12,129 nucleotides of DNA from Nocardioidaceae bacterium (lineage in GTDB: Bacteria > Actinomycetota > Actinomycetes > Propionibacteriales > Nocardioidaceae), in assembly GCA_013696365.1 (NCBI GenBank), contig JACCYS010000340.1, positions 1 through 12,129 of the forward strand, given 5' to 3'. Shown piece by piece: positions 7,785 through 12,129 of the stretch. Positions within the stretch are counted from its first letter, which is position 1. Every line of letters begins with the position of its first letter. A program made the translations under genes and the position numbers. The notes beneath the pieces are model-generated. The model was not told where the DNA came from. It worked only from the letters and a program-made list of their open reading frames with translations, and did no database searches.

Positions 7785-9152
7785 TCAACTCCAAAAGCGG
7801 TTGCGGCGTGCGCCGCCGACTGCGAGCAGTACGCACCCGGTGACGACAAGTGCGACCCCCAGCATGTGCACAGCTGACTGTCCCCAGGCAGGACCTATCT
7901 GGTCCGCGCCGGGATCGGCCACTACTGTCGAGCCGTCGGCCGGCGAGCTCGCAGCCGGCACAGCAGACGCCTCGGGCTCCGCGGGCTGAATTGACCTGTC
8001 GCCACCGCCTCGCGCGTCTCCCCCAGCGTTGCCGGCAGCCGACTGCCCCGGGCCATCTAGCCCCGGGCCGTCCGGTCCGAAGCCACCCCCGCCTGACCCG
8101 CCGGGGCCCGACCCGGCCCCGCCGCTGGAGCCTGACTGACCGGCACCTGGCTGACCCGAACTGTTCGTGGTTGACCCACTGGGCTCATCCCCGCCCGGCG
8201 AGGTGTCCCCTGGCGATGCCCCGCCTGACGACGAGTCGCCCTGGCCAGAGCCCGTATCCGACGCACCACCGCTGGGCGCGCTGCCGTTCGGAGTCGGGCC
8301 TCCCGCCGTGGCCGGTGCCGGATCGGGCGAGCCGCCACCGCCGGGCCCGGACCCGTTCGAGTCATCGGGCGAGGTACTCGGCGCAGGCGACGGCTCGGGG
8401 CTGACCGGCCCCCCCGGCACGGTCGGCAGCACCTCGACAACGCTGCTCGTCTGGTCGCTCGACGCCGTGCCCTGCACCGACGGGGTGGCGACCATCTCAC
8501 CGACCGCCTGGGGGAAGGCCACCGAGATCGAAAATGAGCTGCTGCCATTGGCCGCGACTGTTCCGATGGTGGCCTCGGCAGACTGCTCGTCGAAGGCCAC
8601 GTCCGTGGCGCTGCGGAAGACGGCGCCCGCGGGCAGCAGGTTCGACACCATCACATTGGTCTCCGCGGCGGCCCCGTCGTTGCTCACCACGACTGAGATC
8701 GTCACGATCTCATCCTGACTGACCACTGCGGCACTCATGCTGGCCTGCAGTGACAACTGGGCCTTCTGGGTCTCGGTCTCCTCGGTCGGTGACGGCTCGG
8801 TCTCGGTCGGGGACGGCTCGGTCTCGGTCTGCTCCGGCTGGGTCGGCGCTGGCTCGGTGCTGGACGCCGGATCATCGGTGGGCGCATCGCTGGGCTCCTC
8901 GGCGGCCGGCTGCTCTGTTGCAGCCTCGTCAAGCTCACCGGTGCCTGGCGCTGGCGCGTCTTCGTCGGCAGGGGGCTCGGTCGTCTGGTCGCTGGCGACG
9001 CTGACTGCCCCATACGGAGCCGCCATCACCGTCGGTGCGAACCCCATCGTGGCGAGCATCAGCAGCACCGCCACGGCAGTCGGCACAAGCACGCGGATCC
9101 CAGCGGCCAAGCGGGTGTTCGGCGCTGCCGCGCGGCGATGTCCGAGGTGCAC
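7785..9152 (-). CDS. Secreted, membrane-anchored DUF11 surface protein with low-complexity linkers
   Basis: A 455-residue extracytoplasmic protein of unknown role. It has a GTG start at 9152-9150, no SD, and a -10-like box at leaderless spacing. A long signal peptide (hydrophobic core about 20-38, cleavage near the MAAPYG at 43-48) is followed by a Pro/Thr/Glu-rich acidic stretch to about 130 with ETEPSPT repeats. One DUF11-type immunoglobulin-like domain spans about 131-243, with the typical VVVSNDG, NVMVSNLLPAGAVFRSAT and TIGTVAANGSSSFSISV blocks. A Gly/Ser/Pro/Asp-rich linker covers about 245-420. A single helix (about 427-447) follows, then the short basic tail GARRNRFWS. There is no LPXTG motif, so anchoring is by the C-terminal helix. 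The stalk-like build suggests a domain displayed through the cell wall, perhaps an adhesin or structural protein. It is convergent with the amylosucrase gene, 19 bases apart. Confidence 0.8.
   Translation of the reverse strand: MHLGHRRAAAPNTRLAAGIRVLVPTAVAVLLMLATMGFAPTVMAAPYGAVSVASDQTTEPPADEDAPAPGTGELDEAATEQPAAEEPSDAPTDDPASSTEPAPTQPEQTETEPSPTETEPSPTEETETQKAQLSLQASMSAAVVSQDEIVTISVVVSNDGAAAETNVMVSNLLPAGAVFRSATDVAFDEQSAEATIGTVAANGSSSFSISVAFPQAVGEMVATPSVQGTASSDQTSSVVEVLPTVPGGPVSPEPSPAPSTSPDDSNGSGPGGGGSPDPAPATAGGPTPNGSAPSGGASDTGSGQGDSSSGGASPGDTSPGGDEPSGSTTNSSGQPGAGQSGSSGGAGSGPGGSGGGGFGPDGPGLDGPGQSAAGNAGGDARGGGDRSIQPAEPEASAVPAASSPADGSTVVADPGADQIGPAWGQSAVHMLGVALVVTGCVLLAVGGARRNRFWS
8783..8824 (+). 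repeat. Two tandem 21-bp units in the DUF11 gene
   Basis: Bases 8783-8803 and 8804-8824 are the same 21-base unit with one difference (CGGTCGGTGACGG versus CGGTCGGGGACGG). On the minus strand they encode two copies of ETEPSPT in the acidic linker. Partial copies flank both sides, so slippage could change the linker length. Confidence 0.8.
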
Positions 9153-9158
9153 ATACAG

Positions 9159-9164
9159 AGGCTA
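9159..9164 (-). promoter_or_regulatory. Candidate -10 box for a leaderless DUF11 gene transcript
   Basis: TAGCCT on the minus strand is followed by exactly six bases (CTGTAT) and then the GTG start at 9152. This is the same layout as for the amylosucrase gene. No SD is present. Confidence 0.4.
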
Positions 9165-9255
9165 GGGGTTGCCGCTCAGGCAGATGGGTCGAAGCCGACA
9201 ACTGACAGCCGGAATTGCCCGATTGGGTGAGCGCGCGCGTCCCAGCGATGCCACT

Positions 9256-9284
9256 TTGCCGCTCGACAGGGCCGACGGTAGCGT
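9256..9284 (+). promoter_or_regulatory. Promoter of tRNA-Ser(GCT)
   Basis: A -35-like TTGCCG (9256-9261) and a -10-like TAGCGT (9279-9284) are separated by exactly 17 bases. The predicted start near 9291 is about 25 bases before the tRNA. The 163-base gap between the DUF11 gene and the tRNA (9153-9315) shows nothing else clear. Confidence 0.55.
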
Positions 9285-9315
9285 TGCGCCTCGCCGCGCA
9301 CCTGGTGCCCGGCCC

Positions 9316-9406
9316 GGAGGTGTCGCCTAGTCTGGTTTATGGCGCCCGCCTGCTAAGCGGGTTGAGGGTTCAACCCCTCTCGCGGGTTCAAATCCCGCCA
9401 CCTCCG
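9316..9406 (+). tRNA. tRNA-Ser(GCT)
   Basis: A class II tRNA of 91 bases with a long variable arm. The acceptor stem GGAGGTG/CACCTCC is perfect. The anticodon stem CCCGC/GCGGG encloses loop CTGCTAA with anticodon GCT at 9352-9354, reading AGC/AGU. The variable arm is the GAGGGTTCAACCCCTC hairpin and the T-arm contains GGTTCAAATCC. The discriminator is G. The next bases are CTCA, so CCA is not encoded and must be added afterwards, unlike the other two tRNAs here. Confidence 0.96.
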
Positions 9407-9443
9407 CTCACTCGTCCTTCGTGGCGGTGCTGCGGCGCGACTT

Positions 9444-9926
9444 TCAGAGCCGGCGTTGGCCATGCGCGGCGTCCAGACGTGCGCGCAGCACCCGTGTCAG
9501 CGCCGACCCACCCTCGTCGACGAGCGAGGCGGGGATGACCGCGCAGCGGCCGTCCTGGTGCTCCACGATCACACTGGAGCCCACCCGGAGGCTCTCGCTG
9601 CGCACCGCCCGCACCTCCGACCAGGCGACTGACCGCAGCCCGGCACCACGAAGCGCGTGCACCCGCATGCCGCGGTCGTTTGCGCGCAGTAGCACCGGCG
9701 GGCGGACGACGCGCAGAGCCGCCAGGCAGATCAGCACCAGCGCCGCCGCGCTGACAGTCCCAGCCAGTACAAGCAGCGACATCCGCAGCGCGCCCGCCGG
9801 CAGCAGCAACGGCACGGTGACCAGGGCGAGCACGCCGACGCCGGCTGCGGTGGCCGCACGGCCCAACACGGCCACCGATCGAGCGCGCGCCAGGTGGAAC
9901 TCATCCACCGCGGCAGGCTCTGCCAT
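9444..9926 (-). CDS. Small membrane protein with a PH-like domain
   Basis: A 160-residue predicted membrane protein of unknown function. The start is ATG at 9926-9924, with GGGAG at 9937-9933 six bases upstream. The open frame continues upstream to 10175 but that part crosses the tRNA-Ser(TGA) gene and cannot be coding. Residues 17-43 and 47-73 are two hydrophobic helices forming a hairpin, which leaves both ends on the same side, probably the cytoplasm. The rest (about 76-160) reads like the bacterial PH-like domains that follow two helices in many actinobacterial membrane proteins. It starts VRPPVLLRANDRGMRVHAL, then has VAWSEVRAV, where family members keep a Trp before a short helix, and a VIVEHQDGRCAVIP strand pair. 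The PH assignment is a fold-level inference. It sits between two facing tRNA-Ser genes and has its own SD. Confidence 0.7.
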   Translation of the reverse strand: MAEPAAVDEFHLARARSVAVLGRAATAAGVGVLALVTVPLLLPAGALRMSLLVLAGTVSAAALVLICLAALRVVRPPVLLRANDRGMRVHALRGAGLRSVAWSEVRAVRSESLRVGSSVIVEHQDGRCAVIPASLVDEGGSALTRVLRARLDAAHGQRRL

Positions 9927-9981
9927 CTGACACTCCCAGGTTCGACCGTCGACCGCAGGCTCGGGACCGGCGAGAAGTGCG

Positions 9982-10073
9982 TGGCAGAGGGGGCGGGATT
10001 CGAACCCGCGGCTGACGTCTCCGCCAGCGACCGCTTTCAAGGCGGTTCCGATAGGCCACTCCGGCACCCCTCC
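9982..10073 (-). tRNA. tRNA-Ser(TGA), CCA end encoded
   Basis: A class II tRNA on the minus strand. The acceptor stem is GGAGGGG with CCCCTCT (one terminal G-U pair). The anticodon stem ACCGC/GCGGT encloses loop CTTGAAA, anticodon TGA at 10039-10037, reading UCA and other UCN codons. A long variable arm and the GGTTCGAATCC T-arm follow. Discriminator G is followed by an encoded CCA (9984-9982). It starts 19 bases after the biotinyl protein gene on the same strand, and I see no separate promoter. Confidence 0.95.
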
Positions 10074-10092
10074 GGAACGGCCGATCATCGCA

Positions 10093-10320
10093 TCAGCCGA
10101 TGACTGCGAGCACGTCCCCCTCTTGCACGACATCCCCCTCGTCGACCCGCACTTGCTGCACGACACCGCCCACATCGGTCAACACCGGTATCTCCATCTT
10201 CATCGACTCGAGGATGACGATGGTGTCCCCGGGTTCGAGATGGTGACCTGGTCTGGCAATGATCGACACGACGTTCGCCACCATCTCGGCGACGATTTCT
10301 GTGCCGGTTTCGCTGGCCAC
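10093..10320 (-). CDS. Small biotinyl/lipoyl carrier protein (TB7.3-like)
   Basis: A free-standing 75-residue biotinyl-attachment domain, cytosolic, that carries biotin for a carboxylase as in BCCP-type subunits. The ESMKMEI motif puts the modified lysine at Lys41. The Met residues on both sides, with the full hammerhead pattern (PGDTIVIL before, VRVDEGDVVQEGDVLAVIG after), favour biotin over lipoate. Size and sequence pattern closely resemble mycobacterial TB7.3 (Rv3221c). The start is GTG at 10320-10318, with GAGGGAG at 10335-10329 eight bases upstream. No carboxylase subunit lies in the window, so its partner is encoded elsewhere. It lies 86 bases downstream of the carbon-nitrogen hydrolase gene on the same strand. 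A TAGCGT box inside that gap (minus strand, about 10383-10378) could be a -10 element of its own. The family call is confident and the partner unknown. Confidence 0.92.
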   Translation of the reverse strand: MASETGTEIVAEMVANVVSIIARPGHHLEPGDTIVILESMKMEIPVLTDVGGVVQQVRVDEGDVVQEGDVLAVIG

Positions 10321-10406
10321 AAGCGGAGCTCCCTCGGTCGGAGTGCGCCTGCCGTGCTGCGCGGAGGCGCGGCTGGGACGCTACACCTGTACCCGATCGG
10401 GCAGTA

Positions 10407-11201
10407 TCACAGGCGGCGGTGCGTCAGCGCGGGGTTGCGCGCACGCGCGGCGGCCAGTCGCTCGGGTCGCAGCGTAGCGGTGACCACCGCCTCCTGATCG
10501 CCGGCGGCGGCGGCGACCACGCCCATCGGGTCGACCACTTGCGACAGCCCGCAGTACGTGGCGCCACACTGCGCGGCCGCCAACACGTACGCGGTATTCT
10601 CGATCGCCCGCGCTCGCAGCAGGGTGACCCAGTGGTCCTCTTTGAGCGGGCCCCGGACCCAGGCCGCCGGAACACAGAACGTGTCGGCTCCGGCGTCGAC
10701 CAGCAGCCGCGAGTACTCGGGAAACCGGAGGTCATAGCAGGTCATCAGGCCGACCCGCAGCCCGGAGACGTCCACGACCGCCGGCTCGACCGGGCCGGGG
10801 CGCAGCCGGTCGGACTCGCGGTAGCCGAACGAGTCGTAGAGGTGCACCTTGCGCGATACGCCGAGCAGACTGCCGTCTGGGCCGACCGCGACCAGGGTGT
10901 TGAACGGGCGAGCGGGATCGTCGCTGCGCTCGAACATGCCGGCGACCACCGTGCTGCCGAGTCGCTTGCTCTGCGCCGACAGCAGATCGACGAAGGGGCC
11001 GTCGAGCGGCTCGGCCGCTGCCGCAAGGTTGTGGTCCGCAGCGCCGAAGTCGTGCATCACCGCCTCGGGGAACACCACCAGCTCGGGCCGGTCGTGCGGA
11101 GCGGCGGCCAACTGGTCGAACCACTTGTGTACCGACCCTCGCTGCTGCTCGGAGTCGGTCGCCGCTTCCGTCTGCACCAGTGCAATCGTGACATCACCCA
11201 T
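10407..11201 (-). CDS. Carbon-nitrogen hydrolase (Nit-like amidase)
   Basis: A 264-residue cytosolic enzyme of the nitrilase superfamily, hydrolysing an amide C-N bond. The catalytic triad is visible: Glu46 (VVFPEAV), Lys118 (SRKVHLYD) and Cys155 (LMTCYDLRFPE). The helper Glu lies in PLKEDHW (Glu188), followed by LLRARAIEN typical of the family. The CYDLRFPE block is shared with Nit/omega-amidase and deaminated glutathione amidase, which is my best guess for the reaction. The substrate cannot be told from sequence alone. The length (about 260-280 usual) supports the ATG at 11201-11199. No strong SD precedes it, so the start is less sure than the family. The open frame reaching 11534 crosses the divergent mobA-like gene and is ignored. 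It is divergent from that gene by 56 bases and lies upstream of the biotinyl protein gene. Confidence 0.88.
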   Translation of the reverse strand: MGDVTIALVQTEAATDSEQQRGSVHKWFDQLAAAPHDRPELVVFPEAVMHDFGAADHNLAAAAEPLDGPFVDLLSAQSKRLGSTVVAGMFERSDDPARPFNTLVAVGPDGSLLGVSRKVHLYDSFGYRESDRLRPGPVEPAVVDVSGLRVGLMTCYDLRFPEYSRLLVDAGADTFCVPAAWVRGPLKEDHWVTLLRARAIENTAYVLAAAQCGATYCGLSQVVDPMGVVAAAAGDQEAVVTATLRPERLAAARARNPALTHRRL

Positions 11202-11257
11202 ACCGCCATGGTGCCCGATGCCGGAGCAAACGGTGCGCCGCTGCCAGACTGCACCGG

Positions 11258-11959
11258 GTGGACACCCAAGCGGCCACCCCCGCCGAGAGTCGGCCGGTGT
11301 GGGCAGCCATCGTCCTCGCCGGCGGCGGCTCCGAACGGCTGGGCACCGACAAGACCCAGGTGCGTATTGGTGGGTGCACCGCGCTCGACCGGGTGCTCGC
11401 CGCAGTGCAGAGCACGCATGCACCCCCGATGGCTGTGCTCGGCGTCGGTGCTGGCCGGCCCACGGACCGACCCGTCCGCTGGGTGCGCGAGGAGCCGCCG
11501 GGGTCCGGACCTGCCTGCGGGGTGGTGGCGGCACTCACCGCTCTCGACCGGGGCGAGTCGGGCACCAACGGCACTACCGGGACGCCACCCCAGGTGGCAG
11601 TGGCCGTCGTGCTTGCCGGCGACCTGCCGATGTTGTCGTCCGGCCTGATCGACCGGCTGGTCGACGCCGTCCCGCCGTTGGAGCGCGCCGACGGCGTACG
11701 GCTCGTGGACGCCGACGGTCGACCCCAACACCTGCTCGGCGCCTATCGCCTGGAAGCCCTCCGCCGGTCTGCCGGCGCCCGCGACGACTGGGCAGGCGCA
11801 TCGATGCGGGCACTGCTCGCGCCGCTGACCCTGCTCGACCTCGCGCCCATGGCCACTGAGACCCTCGATCTGCTCGATCTGGACACCCCAGCGGATGTCC
11901 AGGCGGCCCGGAGCCGGCTACGTGCTGCCCAGCCCAGACAACCCGATGAGGAACGATGA
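11258..11959 (+). CDS. mobA: MobA-like molybdenum cofactor guanylyltransferase
   Basis: A 233-residue nucleotidyltransferase predicted to attach GMP to molybdopterin, giving the MGD cofactor. The GTP-binding signature LAGGGSERLGTDK is at residues 20-32 with Lys32. The PGSGPACGVVAAL block matches the GxGPLxG loop, and LAGDLPML carries the metal-binding Asp of the DxPxL motif. The C-terminal DLDTPADVQ is typical of MobA. A low-complexity Gly/Thr insert (LDRGESGTNGTTGTPPQ) lies just before the LAGDLP strand. The start is GTG at 11258 with no SD. An imperfect -10-like CAGACT lies seven bases upstream, so it may be leaderless. The stop overlaps the next start as ATGA (11956-11959), which shows translational coupling. 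Related MobA-like transferases (such as MocA or CofC types) cannot be fully excluded, but the GGSERLGTDK loop and the DUF6457 partner favour MobA. Confidence 0.82.
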   Translation: MDTQAATPAESRPVWAAIVLAGGGSERLGTDKTQVRIGGCTALDRVLAAVQSTHAPPMAVLGVGAGRPTDRPVRWVREEPPGSGPACGVVAALTALDRGESGTNGTTGTPPQVAVAVVLAGDLPMLSSGLIDRLVDAVPPLERADGVRLVDADGRPQHLLGAYRLEALRRSAGARDDWAGASMRALLAPLTLLDLAPMATETLDLLDLDTPADVQAARSRLRAAQPRQPDEER

Positions 11960-12129
11960 CGGACCCAGAGGATCGTGCCGATCCGTTGACGCAGTGGGTT
12001 AACCAGGTCAGCGATGAGTTGGGCATCGACCACGGCGACGTCGACGTGGCGCTGCTGCTCGACGTCGCCCGCGACGCCGCACATGGGGTCGTCCGCCCCG
12101 CGGCGCCGGTGACCACCTACCTGCTGGGG
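11956..12129 (+). CDS. DUF6457 protein (3' end outside window)
   Basis: The first 58 codons of a small protein, open to the end of the window. The start ATG at 11956 overlaps the mobA-like stop as ATGA, and GAGGA lies at 11948-11952. The visible part (TQWVNQVSDELGI, then VALLLDVARDAAHGVVRP and APVTTYLLG) matches the short DUF6457 domain. That domain is usually about 80-100 residues and is found beside, or fused to, MobA-like proteins in actinobacteria. This context suggests a helper role in molybdenum cofactor maturation, but no function is established. About half or more of the protein is visible. Confidence 0.78.
   Translation, partial: MTDPEDRADPLTQWVNQVSDELGIDHGDVDVALLLDVARDAAHGVVRPAAPVTTYLLG

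Noticed and set aside
7775..7786. GACCCCGGGGTC palindrome between convergent genes as a terminator
   Set aside because: Only a four-base loop with a four-bp stem would remain and there is no U-tract; most likely chance in GC-rich DNA.
8167..8718. Plus-strand frame of 183 codons inside the DUF11 gene
   Set aside because: It mirrors the Gly/Ser/Pro linker on the other strand and has no start context. The minus frame has a signal peptide, domain and anchor.
9215..9538. 107-codon plus-strand frame over tRNA-Ser(GCT)
   Set aside because: It runs through the whole tRNA gene and into the antisense of the PH-like gene.
9927..10175. N-terminal extension of the PH-like protein
   Set aside because: It crosses the tRNA-Ser(TGA) gene; the ATG at 9926 has a clear SD.
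11202..11534. N-terminal extension of the carbon-nitrogen hydrolase
   Set aside because: It runs antisense through the MobA-like gene, has no conserved sequence, and the core family starts at the chosen ATG.
10849..11859. 336-codon plus-strand frame across the hydrolase and mobA region
   Set aside because: It is antisense to the hydrolase and out of frame with mobA; Arg/Ser/Pro-rich shadow sequence.

Overview
The window is high-GC DNA from an actinobacterium. The evidence is strong G/C third-position bias, GTG starts, GTP-type PEP carboxykinase, a small TB7.3-like biotinyl protein, a DUF6457 gene behind a mobA-like gene, and hairpins without U-tracts. I cannot name the genus.

Left edge (1-1204): the 3' part of a tyrosine integrase gene runs toward the 3' end of an oppositely oriented tRNA-Arg(ACG) gene. 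This is the usual layout of an element integrated into a tRNA gene. The body of the element should lie to the left, outside the window, and everything to the right looks like host chromosome.

Middle (1270-7765): a DUF421 membrane protein (minus strand) is divergent from a secreted SpoIVB/S55-type serine protease-like protein. In that protein the Ser motif comes before the His motif, the reverse of SpoIVB. A long perfect-looking hairpin closes the gene. Next is PEP carboxykinase (pckG, gluconeogenesis), then an amylosucrase-like GH13_4 enzyme with all catalytic residues, which predicts alpha-glucan synthesis from sucrose. Convergent to it is a secreted, membrane-anchored DUF11 surface protein with long Pro/Thr/Glu and Gly/Ser/Pro linkers.

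Right part (9316-12129): tRNA-Ser(GCT) on plus faces tRNA-Ser(TGA) on minus, with a small PH-like membrane protein gene between them. Then come, on minus, a 75-residue biotinyl carrier protein and a carbon-nitrogen hydrolase (Nit-like amidase). A divergent MobA-like nucleotidyltransferase overlaps a DUF6457 gene that is cut by the window end.

Most of this is chromosomal housekeeping and accessory metabolism. I found no CRISPR array, defence island or biosynthetic cluster. The items most worth a second look are the integrase/tRNA junction, the reversed S55 motif order, the amylosucrase, and the apparent leaderless starts (TAGCNT, six bases, GTG) of two genes.
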